From assembly GCA_000720375.1 (NCBI GenBank), contig JOAA01000009.1:186001-250000 (forward strand): 64,000 bases of DNA, in the 5' to 3' direction. The notes beneath the pieces are model-generated. The model ran no database searches and had not been told where the DNA came from. It saw only the letters and a program-made list of their open reading frames with translations. Every line of letters begins with the position of its first letter. The stretch's first letter is position 1. The translations under genes and the position numbers were made by a program. The stretch comes from Rhodococcus rhodnii. GTDB taxonomy: Bacteria > Actinomycetota > Actinomycetes > Mycobacteriales > Pseudonocardiaceae. This document shows positions 17,632-25,155 of this stretch, in pieces.

Positions 17632-18813
17632 ATGAGGACGAGGATGAGTCACGGGCAGCCGTACGGTTCGAGGGACGGTCAGACCCGCGCCTACCCGGTT
17701 CCTGGGCAGGCGCCGCCCCAGTACGACCAGGGGCAGTACGACCAGCGACGCGACTACCGGCAACCGCAGGGTGGATACCGGCAGCCGCCGCCACCGTACG
17801 AGCCGCCCGGCCAGCAGGTGCCGCCGCCAGGTGGCCGGCCACCGCGCCGCAAGCGCAAGGTCGGCAGAATCCTGCTGATCATCCTGCTGGCGATCGTCGT
17901 GCTCATCGCGGCGACGTGGATCTACCTCGAGTCGTCCTTCAACCGGGTCGCCGCGCTGACCGACTACCCCGGCCGCCCGGCCGCGGGTGCGGGCACGAAC
18001 TGGCTGATCGTCGGTTCGGACAGCCGGGCCGGTCTGGACGCCGAGGACCAGGAGCGACTGGCCACAGGAGACGCCAAGGGGCAGCGCACCGACACGATGT
18101 TGTTGCTGCACTTGCCGGACAACGACCAGAAGCCCACCCTGGTCAGCCTGCTGCGTGACTCCTATGTGGACATCCCGGGCAAGGGCAAGAACAAGCTGAA
18201 CGCGGCCTATGCGTTCGGCGGCCCGGCGCTGCTGGCACAGACCGTGGAGAAGAACACCAACCTGCGGCTGGACCACTACATCGAGATCGGCTTCGGCGGC
18301 TTCGCCAGCCTGGTCGACGCGGTGGGCGGCGTGGAGATGTGCCTGGACAAGCCGATCAAGGACCCGCTCGCCGGGATCGACCTGCCCGCCGGATGCCAGG
18401 AACTCGACGGCGCGAACGCGCTGGGCTACGTCCGGACCCGCGCGACGGCACGTGCCGACATCGACCGCGTGGCCCGGCAACGTCAGTTCATCAGTGCGCT
18501 GATGGACAAGGTGGCGAGCCCGGGCACGCTGCTCAACCCGTTCCGGATGGTCCCGCTGCTGGCCGACGCGCCGGACGCGATCACCCTCGACGAGGGCGAC
18601 CATCTGCACAACCTGCCGAGCCTGGGATTCGCCATCGCGGGCGCCAGCAGCGGTTCGACCGTGAGCACAAGCGTGCCCTTCGGTGACAGCCGCAGCGTCG
18701 CCAAGATCGGCTCGGTGATCGTGTGGGACCCGAAGAAGTCGAAGGCGCTGTTCGACGCACTGCGCAACGACACCGCCGTGCCGTCCAACGTGATCTCGCT
18801 GCCCGGCAGTTGA
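17632..18813 (+). CDS. LytR-CpsA-Psr (LCP) family cell-wall glycopolymer ligase
   Basis: 393 residues. A proline/tyrosine/glutamine-rich cytosolic N-terminus (about 75 residues) precedes one membrane helix (I-L-L-I-I-L-L-A-I-V-V-L-I-A) and an extracellular LCP domain. Motifs include I-V-G-S-D-S-R-A-G-L, R-T-D-T-M-L-L-L-H-L, L-V-S-L-L-R-D-S-Y-V-D-I-P, K-L-N-A-A-Y-A-F-G-G and Y-V-R-T-R-A-T-A-R-A-D-I-D-R-V-A-R-Q-R-Q with the phosphate-binding Asp and Arg residues. It joins lipid-linked glycopolymer to peptidoglycan. ATG 17644 is an alternative start with an equally good GAGG upstream. The GNAT gene starts one base after its stop codon. Confidence 0.92.
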   Translation: MRTRMSHGQPYGSRDGQTRAYPVPGQAPPQYDQGQYDQRRDYRQPQGGYRQPPPPYEPPGQQVPPPGGRPPRRKRKVGRILLIILLAIVVLIAATWIYLESSFNRVAALTDYPGRPAAGAGTNWLIVGSDSRAGLDAEDQERLATGDAKGQRTDTMLLLHLPDNDQKPTLVSLLRDSYVDIPGKGKNKLNAAYAFGGPALLAQTVEKNTNLRLDHYIEIGFGGFASLVDAVGGVEMCLDKPIKDPLAGIDLPAGCQELDGANALGYVRTRATARADIDRVARQRQFISALMDKVASPGTLLNPFRMVPLLADAPDAITLDEGDHLHNLPSLGFAIAGASSGSTVSTSVPFGDSRSVAKIGSVIVWDPKKSKALFDALRNDTAVPSNVISLPGS

Positions 18814-18814
18814 C

Positions 18815-19336
18815 GTGCTGACGACTGATCGCCTGGCCATCCGGCCGTTCCTCCCGGATGACGCGGCCGCGTTCGCCGCGTACCGCTCGGATGCCGAGGT
18901 GGCCAGGTATCAGTCGTGGGACACGCCGCTCAGCCTTGAAGACGCAGCTGCAACTGTGGCCGGGTACGGCGCTGGTGACCCGACGATGACCGGCTGGTAC
19001 CAGTGGGCCATCGCCCGCGATGGCCTGCTTATCGGGGACATCGGCGTGCACACGCACGAGAACCGGATGCAGGCCGAAATCGGCTTCACCATCGCCGCGG
19101 CTGAGCAAGGCAAGGGGTATGGCTGCGAGGCCGTCGGGCGAATGGTCGAGTACTTGTTCGGGGATCGCGGGCTGCACCGGATTTCCGCTGAGTGCGATGC
19201 CCGTAATGCGGCTTCTGCTCGATTGCTCCGCAAAGTCGGTTTCCAGCAGGAAGGCTTGTTACGTCGTAACACGTGGATCAAGGGTGAATGGACTGACGAC
19301 TTGCTCTTCGGCCTGCTCGCCAGCGATCCCCGCTAG
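18815..19336 (+). CDS. GNAT N-acetyltransferase (RimJ/RimL-like)
   Basis: 173 residues from a GTG one base after the LCP stop, so translation is coupled. The N-terminal L-T-T-D-R-L-A-I-R-P-F, the acetyl-CoA loop A-A-E-Q-G-K-G-Y-G-C-E-A-V and the R-N-A-A-S-A-R-L-L-R-K-V-G-F motif are typical of the RimJ/RimL group that acetylates protein N-termini or small amines. The substrate is unknown. Its TAG stop lies inside the first copy of a 12-bp direct repeat that flanks a transposase relic. Confidence 0.9.
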   Translation: MLTTDRLAIRPFLPDDAAAFAAYRSDAEVARYQSWDTPLSLEDAAATVAGYGAGDPTMTGWYQWAIARDGLLIGDIGVHTHENRMQAEIGFTIAAAEQGKGYGCEAVGRMVEYLFGDRGLHRISAECDARNAASARLLRKVGFQQEGLLRRNTWIKGEWTDDLLFGLLASDPR

Positions 19337-19353
19337 AACAGCCGGGCAGGGTT

Positions 19354-19579
19354 CCGTCAAAGCCGATCACCGGGTCGGCCACGCCACCTGCCGGGAAGAC
19401 CACTCCCAGGTCCGCACTGCACTCCCGGGCAATGGCCACCCTGTGCACCTCAGCATCGGCGCCCATCGCCTGACCGGCACCGCCAACATCGCCCAAGCCC
19501 TCCGGGCACGAGCCGAGACATCACCCGACCAGGCGCACTGCTCGGAATCCCGGCGCCCATCGGCACAAACCGACCTTGA
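19354..19579 (+). pseudogene. Decayed ISAs1-type transposase, C-terminal remnant
   Basis: In one frame the stretch reads C-R-E-D-H-S-Q-V-R-T and then L-S-I-G-A-H-R-L-T-G-T-A-N-I-A-Q-A-L-R, matching the C-terminal pattern of ISAs1-family transposases (R-E-D-x-S-Q-V-R-T-G ... M-A-x-L-R-N-L ... G-x-x-N-I-A). Two compensating single-base losses scramble the A-M-A-T-L-x-N-L part, and a 2-base insertion near 19536 disrupts the closing A-L-L-G-I-P-A-P-I-G. No other part of the element is seen. A 12-bp direct repeat (19332-19343, 19716-19727) flanks the region. Confidence 0.65.
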
Positions 19580-19878
19580 CAACCCACCTCAGGGCATCCC
19601 GTGCCGCTCCGTGGCTTCTTAGTGGTCGTTGCAACACCTGAGGGTTGTGATGCCAAGAGGAAAGTGCGCCGGATCGTGCTTCTGCCTGTTCGCCTTGAAC
19701 CCCGCTCGACCCCTGGCTAGAACAGCCTCCACGACTCCAAGACAACCCCCAACCCAGGACAGCCCCCACCACTCCCGGGGGCGTCCCCGGATCCATTCTA
19801 TCGAGATTGGGGCTGGTCAAGGGGGTTACTCGGCGGTTGTGGACAACCAGATTCGTCGGTGATCCCTTTGGTACGACC
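19580..19878. other. Gene-free stretch with small GC hairpin
   Basis: No credible gene between the transposase relic and the STAS gene. CCGGGG-GCGT-CCCCGG at 19775-19790 is a short perfect hairpin that could end transcription from either side. The second copy of GCTAGAACAGCC lies at 19716-19727. Confidence 0.4.
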
Positions 19879-20235
19879 TCAGGCCAGGGCACCTGCCAGG
19901 TCGGGGTAGACCGGCAGCATCTCCTGCACCCCGGCGATCTCGATCGACCGCAGCACCGGACGCCCATCGGCGACAAGTCTGACCTGGACGCCTGCCCGCT
20001 CACCCCGCTGACTCGCGTCCAGCAGCACGGCGAGCCCGGCGGACCCGAAGAACGTCACATCGGACAGGTCGACAACCAGACGGCCTGGAGCCGACTCGAT
20101 CGCCTGGTCACACTCCTCCGCCAGCATGGGCGCGGTGCTCATGTCGATCTCGCCGACGACGTGCAGGACGACCGCTGGGCCTGCGACCCGCCGGTCGACC
20201 CGCAACGAGTCGTCGGATGTCGAACCTTTGCTCAC
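19879..20235 (-). CDS. STAS-domain anti-sigma factor antagonist
   Basis: 118 residues, one STAS domain. V-V-L-H-V-V-G-E-I-D-M-S-T-A is the first strand-turn and V-V-D-L-S-D-V-T-F-F-G-S-A-G-L-A-V-L contains the phosphorylatable Ser (F-F-G-S-A-G-L). Such proteins bind a cognate anti-sigma kinase when unphosphorylated. The gene starts 9 bp after the stop of the ATPase-like gene, forming a two-gene operon and a likely partner pair. Confidence 0.9.
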   Translation of the reverse strand: MSKGSTSDDSLRVDRRVAGPAVVLHVVGEIDMSTAPMLAEECDQAIESAPGRLVVDLSDVTFFGSAGLAVLLDASQRGERAGVQVRLVADGRPVLRSIEIAGVQEMLPVYPDLAGALA

Positions 20236-20244
20236 ACCGGTGTT

Positions 20245-20784
20245 CTACCGCAGTCCATGTGGACCGCTACCCGGGGGTGGCTCGGGGGAGCGGTTCAGCT
20301 TGGACAACAGCCGCTCGAAGAACTCGTCGTCGACGTCCGCGGGCTCCGGTTCCGAGCCGCCCGCACTGGCCGGCGGCTTACGGCGCTCCCGCCGTGGCAG
20401 CGGCACCGCTGAGGCGTTCATGCCGGTCGGCAGGCCCATCTCGCACCACATCAGGTTCCCGCCGCCCTGCAGCGACATGGAGCCGGTTTTACGCCCGGTC
20501 AGCGTCTCGGGCACGACCGGCGGCAGCAGCGACGCGTCCTCGACTTCGATCACCAGGGCGTCACCGTGCAGTCGTAACCGCAATGTGATGAACCCGGGCA
20601 CTTTCGAGTCGCTTTGCTGTACCACGGCGTGTACCAGCTCGCACGCCACGTGGCTTGCTTCGTCCTGTAGTTGCCGCAGCGACCACTCGGTGAGCGCGAA
20701 TCTCACAAACATGTCCGCGCAGTTCACCGCTGTCGGTAACGCGACCAATCGCAGGTCATCGACCTGCGTCGTCTGCGGGTTCAC
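20245..20784 (-). CDS. HATPase-like protein, probable anti-sigma kinase (degenerate)
   Basis: 179 residues with a histidine-kinase-like ATPase fold in residues ~10-120. The N box reads A-C-E-L-V-H-A-V-V, with His where these kinases have the Mg-binding Asn; the G1 box region reads V-I-E-V-E-D-A-S, and G-S-M-S-L-Q-G-G-G-N-L replaces the usual G-x-G-L loop. A disordered C-terminal tail of ~50 residues is rich in Pro and Glu. Position before a STAS gene supports an RsbW/SpoIIAB-type role, but the changed N box suggests it may bind without efficient phosphorylation. Confidence 0.65.
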   Translation of the reverse strand: MNPQTTQVDDLRLVALPTAVNCADMFVRFALTEWSLRQLQDEASHVACELVHAVVQQSDSKVPGFITLRLRLHGDALVIEVEDASLLPPVVPETLTGRKTGSMSLQGGGNLMWCEMGLPTGMNASAVPLPRRERRKPPASAGGSEPEPADVDDEFFERLLSKLNRSPEPPPGSGPHGLR

Positions 20785-20877
20785 CCTGCTGCCTCCTCGC
20801 GCGCGTCACCCGAACGGCCGTATCTTGCCAACATAAGCTCGCGTTGCGGTAGCCAGGGTTATCCAATTCTTGCCGAG

Positions 20878-21750
20878 GTGATCCGTTTGATCCGCGCCAT
20901 AGGTCTGGTTTTGCACCCCCGTCGGGACTGTGTCCCGGTCATCGAGACAATCACGTCGTGGGCGCGGGCCCGCCAGACCGACGTGTTCGGACTGGCCGGT
21001 GAGGTCGTCCGGGCCAACGGTCTGGTCAAACCGGTGACCGAGGACGAACTTCCCGAGCGTGCGGATCTTATCGTCAGCCTCGGCGGCGACGGCACGATGC
21101 TGCGGGCGTTCCGGATCGGCAACCGGATTCCGGTGCTCGGGGTGAATCTCGGCAGACTCGGCTTCCTCGCCGAGGTCGACGTGCCCGAGCTCGGCAGTGC
21201 GTTGAACGCCATCGACGATCACCGGTTCACCGTGGAGACCCGGTCTGCCCTGTGCGCGACCATGGGGGAGCAGGACATTGTCGCGTTCAACGACATCGCT
21301 CTGGTCCGGGTGCCTGGCTTCGGTATGACCGAGGTGATGCTGCACGTCGAGGGACATCCGTTCGTCGAATACGCGGCCGACGCGGTCGTGGTGGCCACGC
21401 CGACGGGTTCGACAGCGTACAACTTCGCCGCGGGCGGCCCGATCGTGTCGCCCCGCGCCGAGGGGCTGCTCGTCACGCCGGCGGCCCCGCATTCGGCGTT
21501 CAACCGGGCGTTGTTCCTCTCCACGACCGAGAAGCTCGCCCTCGAGGTGATGGACGGCAGCGGGGAAGTGGCCCTGGAGGCGGACGGCAGGCTGATGGGC
21601 AAGGTCCAGCCGGGCGCGATGATCGACCTGACCGCGCTGCCTGGTGCCGCGCGCGTGGTCCGGCTTGGTCGAACCACCTTCTACCAGCGGACTCAGCGCA
21701 AGTTCCGGTTGATCGGATCGGCCACCAGCGAGGACTTCATCTGCGACTGA
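20878..21750 (+). CDS. NAD kinase family protein
   Basis: 290 residues from a GTG. Hallmarks of ATP-NAD kinase are L-G-G-D-G-T-M-L-R-A (residues ~63-72), V-N-L-G-R-L-G-F-L-A-E-V, N-D-I-A-L-V-R and T-P-T-G-S-T-A-Y-N-F-A-A-G-G-P-I. It phosphorylates NAD(H) to NADP(H) in the cytosol. The NE/D motif is N-D-I-A rather than the commoner N-E, so this may be a second NADK paralogue rather than the housekeeping copy. Monocistronic, divergent from the ATPase/STAS pair. Confidence 0.88.
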   Translation: MIRLIRAIGLVLHPRRDCVPVIETITSWARARQTDVFGLAGEVVRANGLVKPVTEDELPERADLIVSLGGDGTMLRAFRIGNRIPVLGVNLGRLGFLAEVDVPELGSALNAIDDHRFTVETRSALCATMGEQDIVAFNDIALVRVPGFGMTEVMLHVEGHPFVEYAADAVVVATPTGSTAYNFAAGGPIVSPRAEGLLVTPAAPHSAFNRALFLSTTEKLALEVMDGSGEVALEADGRLMGKVQPGAMIDLTALPGAARVVRLGRTTFYQRTQRKFRLIGSATSEDFICD

Positions 21751-21781
21751 CGACTTTGTTTACGCCTTTTATTTAGAGTTG

Positions 21782-21810
21782 TTGACACGATTGGTTGAAC
21801 CACTTAGAGT
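21782..21810 (+). promoter_or_regulatory. Sigma-70-type promoter for the beta-helix gene
   Basis: TTGACA at 21782-21787 and TAGAGT at 21805-21810 are separated by 17 bp, a good housekeeping promoter. An untranslated leader of about 85 bp leads to GATGGAGGAACC and the GTG start. Confidence 0.6.
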
Positions 21811-21901
21811 CCGGTGCCACGCGGCGTAACGCGTCCGCTACCCACGGATTCTTTCCTCTGACCCTGCATGCCGCAGCGACGCGGCAGATGGAGGAACCAT
21901 C

Positions 21902-24127
21902 GTGTTCTCCGGTGAGGTCCTGCGCAGACGCAGAACCAAGATCATCACCTTCGCAATGACAGTTGTCAGCCTCGTCGCGGCGTACCTGACGGTGATCACG
22001 GTGGTCGCGCCCCAGGAGGCGAACGCGGCCATCGATCCGGCGCAGTGGTACTCCGTCACCAGCGTCAACAGCGGCAAGTGCGTCAACGCGCGCGGCGCGG
22101 GGACCGCCAACGGCACCGCTGTGCAGCAGTACGCGTGCAACAGCACCGGTTCGCAGCAATGGCAGTTCCAGCCGACCAGCGACGGGTACTACCGAGTCAA
22201 TTCCCGCAACCTTTCCACCCAGGTGTGGGACGTGGCCGATGTGTCCAGTGCGGACGGTGGCCTGATCCACTTGTGGACCTACGGCGGCGGCAACAACCAG
22301 CAATGGCAGGCTGTCGAAGAAGCAGGCGGCGCGTACCACTTCGTGTCCAGGCACAGCGGCAAGTGCCTCGACGTACCCGGTGCGTCCACTGCCGACGGTC
22401 AGCAACTGCAGCAGTACGCCTGCAACAACACCGCGGCACAGTCCTTCACACTCACTCCGGTGGGCAGCGAGCCACCTCCGGGAGGCGACATCGACCTCGG
22501 CCCGAACACCTACGTCTTCGACCCGTCGATGCCGGCGTCCACCATCCAGAGCAGGCTGAACTCGGTGTTCGGCCAGCAGGAGCGGGCCCAGTTCGGGCAG
22601 AACCGGGTCGCCCTGCTGTTCAAGCCCGGCAACTACAACGTCAACGCCAACATCGGCTTCTTCACCCAGATAGCCGGTCTCGGGTTCACGCCGGACGCGG
22701 TCAACATCAACGGATCGGTGCACGTCGAAGCCGACTGGTTCGGCGGCAACGCGACCCAGAACTTCTGGCGGGCCGCGGAGAACCTCTCGGTCACGCCGAC
22801 CGGCGGCACCGACCGCTGGGCGGTCTCCCAGGCGGCGCCGTACCGGCGCATGCACGTGCGCGGCAACCTGCTGCTGGACGACGGCGGCTGGTCCAGCGGT
22901 GGCTGGATGTCCGACACGCTGATCGACGGACAGGTGCGCTCCGGCTCGCAGCAGCAGTGGATCTCCCGCAACACCCGGTGGGGCAGCTGGACGGGCTCCA
23001 ACTGGAACATGGTGTTCGTCGGCGTGGAGAACGCACCGGCAGGCAACTACCCGAACCCGCCCTACACCCGGGTGGCGCAGACGCCGATCGTGCGGGAGAA
23101 GCCGTTCCTGTACATCGACAACGCCGGCAAGTACCAGGTGTTCGTGCCCGCGCTGCGGCAGAACACCAGCGGCATCACCTGGCAGGGCACCCAGCAGGGC
23201 CAGTCGCTGCCGATCGAGCAGTTCTTCATCGTCAAGCCGGGCGCGACGGCCCAGCAGATCAACGCCGAGCTGGCGGCCGGGAAGAACCTGCTGTTCACCC
23301 CCGGCGTCTACCGGGTCAACGAGACCATCCGGGTGACCCGGCCGGACACCGTGGTGCTGGGTCTTGGCCTGGCCACCCTGGTGCCGGAGAACGGCGTCAC
23401 CGCGATGTCGGTGGCCGATGTGGACGGTGTGAAGGTCGCGGGCATCATGTTCGACGCCAACGTGACCAACTCGAACCTGCTGATGGAGGTCGGCCCGCCC
23501 GGGTCGACCGCCAACCACGCGGCGAACCCGACGTCACTGCATGACGTGTTCTTCCGGGTCGGCGGCCCGTGGGTCGGCAAGGCGACCACGAGCCTCACCA
23601 TCAACAGCAACAACGTGATCGGTGACCACACGTGGGTCTGGCGAGCCGACCACGCCGAAAACGGCGTACCTACAGGCTGGTACCAGAACACGGGCAGAAA
23701 CGGCCTGATCGTCAACGGCAACAACGTGACGTTCTACGGCCTGTTCGTCGAGCACTACCAGCAGTACAACGTGATCTGGAACGGCCAGGGCGGCAGGACG
23801 TACTTCTTCCAGAACGAACTGCCGTACGACCCACCGAGCCAGGGCGAGTACATGAACGGCTCAACGAGGGGCTGGGCCGCGTACAAGGTGGCGGATCATG
23901 TGACGAGCCATGAGGCGTGGGGCCTTGGGGCGTACTGCTTCTTCAACGTCAACCGCAGTGTCGTGGCGGAGCGGGCGTTCGAGGTGCCGAACAACCCGAA
24001 TGTGCGGTTCCACAACATCGTCGGCGTCTCGCTCGGCGGTGGAGTCGGAACGATCAACCGGCTGATCAACAACACCGCGGGTCCGATCAACACCGGCACG
24101 CCGGTGAACGTCATCAACTACCCGTAA
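21902..24127 (+). CDS. Secreted ricin-lectin (CBM13) plus beta-helix protein
   Basis: 741 residues, GTG start with GGAGGAAC upstream. The signal region is R-R-R-R-T-K then a hydrophobic stretch ending E-A-N-A-A. Residues ~45-185 form a ricin-type lectin with repeated Q-Q-Y-A-C-N and Q-W-Q-F/Q-W-Q-A motifs. The rest is a large Asn- and Gly-rich right-handed beta-helix in two halves, each opening with a similar strand (A-L-L-F-K-P-G-N-Y-N-V-N and L-L-F-T-P-G-V-Y-R-V-N). Homologues are often mislabelled adenylyl cyclase or coagulation factor 5/8. A polysaccharide-acting exoenzyme is the most likely role. Confidence 0.8.
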   Translation: MFSGEVLRRRRTKIITFAMTVVSLVAAYLTVITVVAPQEANAAIDPAQWYSVTSVNSGKCVNARGAGTANGTAVQQYACNSTGSQQWQFQPTSDGYYRVNSRNLSTQVWDVADVSSADGGLIHLWTYGGGNNQQWQAVEEAGGAYHFVSRHSGKCLDVPGASTADGQQLQQYACNNTAAQSFTLTPVGSEPPPGGDIDLGPNTYVFDPSMPASTIQSRLNSVFGQQERAQFGQNRVALLFKPGNYNVNANIGFFTQIAGLGFTPDAVNINGSVHVEADWFGGNATQNFWRAAENLSVTPTGGTDRWAVSQAAPYRRMHVRGNLLLDDGGWSSGGWMSDTLIDGQVRSGSQQQWISRNTRWGSWTGSNWNMVFVGVENAPAGNYPNPPYTRVAQTPIVREKPFLYIDNAGKYQVFVPALRQNTSGITWQGTQQGQSLPIEQFFIVKPGATAQQINAELAAGKNLLFTPGVYRVNETIRVTRPDTVVLGLGLATLVPENGVTAMSVADVDGVKVAGIMFDANVTNSNLLMEVGPPGSTANHAANPTSLHDVFFRVGGPWVGKATTSLTINSNNVIGDHTWVWRADHAENGVPTGWYQNTGRNGLIVNGNNVTFYGLFVEHYQQYNVIWNGQGGRTYFFQNELPYDPPSQGEYMNGSTRGWAAYKVADHVTSHEAWGLGAYCFFNVNRSVVAERAFEVPNNPNVRFHNIVGVSLGGGVGTINRLINNTAGPINTGTPVNVINYP

Positions 24128-24133
24128 TAGTGG

Positions 24134-24185
24134 GAAAGGAAAGGCGCGCGCCGTAGCCACCCTACGACGCGCGCCTTTTCCTTTT
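24134..24185. terminator. Strong bidirectional intrinsic terminator
   Basis: AAAGGAAAGGCGCGCG-CGTAG pairs, with a single-base bulge, with CTACG-CGCGCGCCTTTTCC around a short loop and is followed by TTTT. The left arm follows the beta-helix stop and the right arm reaches into the ChaB stop codon, so it serves both convergent genes. Confidence 0.85.
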
Positions 24186-24582
24186 ACGACCTTGCTTTCG
24201 CCGTTTCCCGGTTGTTGGCCTTCTCGATGGCCTCACCGAGCTGCTTCTTGCTCATCTTCGAACGCCCTGGGATGTCAAGGCGTTTGGCCAAATCGTAGAG
24301 ATGTTCCTTGCTGGCGTTGAGGTCCACGCCACCGGCACTCTGGCCTTCCCGCTCGCCGTAGCTGCCTGCGGCCTGCGGGTCGGACGGGCCCTTCTGCTCC
24401 TTGGGCTCCCAGTGGTCGCCGACCTTCTCGAAGGAGTGCTTCAACGCCGCGAACGCCGTCCGGCGCGGGCGGTCGCCCTCACCGTACGTCTCAAGAGCCG
24501 AGTCGTACGTCTTCACCCATGTCGCTTGGGCCTTCTTCGACGACCGGCGTACGGTGCTCGGCATCACTTCCCTGCCTGGCAT
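24184..24582 (-). CDS. ChaB-family protein with Rho-N-like C-terminus
   Basis: About 132 residues. GGAGGTGAG lies 5 bp before the ATG at 24582, which decides the start. The ChaB motif is S-K-K-A-Q-A-T-W-V-K-T-Y-D-S-A followed by A-F-A-A-L-K-H-S-F-E-K-V-G-D-H-W. The C-terminus (K-E-H-L-Y-D-L-A-K-R-L-D-I-P-G-R-S-K-M-S-K-K-Q-L) looks like a Rho-N/SAP-type nucleic-acid-binding helix set. Such proteins are common in actinobacterial stress regulons; function unknown. Follows the SRPBCC gene by 32 bp. Confidence 0.85.
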   Translation of the reverse strand: MPGREVMPSTVRRSSKKAQATWVKTYDSALETYGEGDRPRRTAFAALKHSFEKVGDHWEPKEQKGPSDPQAAGSYGEREGQSAGGVDLNASKEHLYDLAKRLDIPGRSKMSKKQLGEAIEKANNRETAKARS

Positions 24583-24614
24583 GGGTCTCACCTCCGTGCC
24601 CCGAGGGGCAAGGA

Positions 24615-25085
24615 TCATTCGCCTCGTTGGGGCGAGCGGTTGACGTCGCCGCGCCACGCACCCGTTTCCTGGCCACGGCTTTCGATGAACTCCTTGAACC
24701 GCTCAAGGTCACCCTTGACCTTGCGGTCGATCACACCGAGCCCGGCGCCCACCTTCTCGGTGAACGTGTCCGGGTCGTACTCCATCTGCACGTTCACCCG
24801 GGTGTTCTCGTTGTCCAGGCGGTGGAAGGTCACCACACCGCCCTGCTGCTGGCCGTCGACGGCACGCCACGCGACGCGCTCATCGGGGTGCTGCTCGGTG
24901 ATCTGCGCGTCGAACTCCCGGCGGACGCCGCCGACACTGGTCTCCCAGTGGGTCATCGTGTCGGTCACCTGGACGACGCGGTCGACGCCGTCCATGAAGT
25001 ACGGGAACGACTCGAACTGCGTCCACTGGTTGTACGCGGTGGAAACCGGAACGTGCACGTCAATGGATTGCTGAATGGTGGTCAC
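24615..25085 (-). CDS. SRPBCC-family (START-like) protein
   Basis: 156 residues from GTG 25085. Typical polyketide cyclase/dehydrase-like START pattern: S-I-D-V-H-V-P-V-S-T-A-Y-N-Q-W-T-Q-F-E-S-F-P-Y-F-M then G-V-V-T-F-H-R-L and F-K-E-F-I-E-S-R-G-Q-E-T-G-A-W-R-G at the end. It binds a hydrophobic ligand of unknown nature. A GTGT-N16-GGGTAG element upstream suggests its own stress promoter inside the 3' end of the acetate kinase gene. Confidence 0.85.
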   Translation of the reverse strand: MTTIQQSIDVHVPVSTAYNQWTQFESFPYFMDGVDRVVQVTDTMTHWETSVGGVRREFDAQITEQHPDERVAWRAVDGQQQGGVVTFHRLDNENTRVNVQMEYDPDTFTEKVGAGLGVIDRKVKGDLERFKEFIESRGQETGAWRGDVNRSPQRGE

Positions 25086-25129
25086 TCCGGTGCCTTTCAG
25101 TCGTATCCGTTTTGTCTTGCTGTTATGGA

Positions 25130-25155
25130 CTACCCTTCTCGTGACGTGTTCACAC
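25130..25155 (-). promoter_or_regulatory. Candidate SigB/SigF-type promoter for SRPBCC-ChaB
   Basis: On the minus strand GTGT and GGGTAG are separated by 16 bp, close to the GTTT-N14-16-GGGTA(C/T) pattern of actinobacterial general-stress sigma factors. It ends 45 bp before the SRPBCC start. Confidence 0.35.

Noticed and set aside
21773..23518. 581-codon frame antisense to the ricin/beta-helix gene
   Set aside because: Shadow frame; the opposite strand has a signal peptide and lectin repeats.
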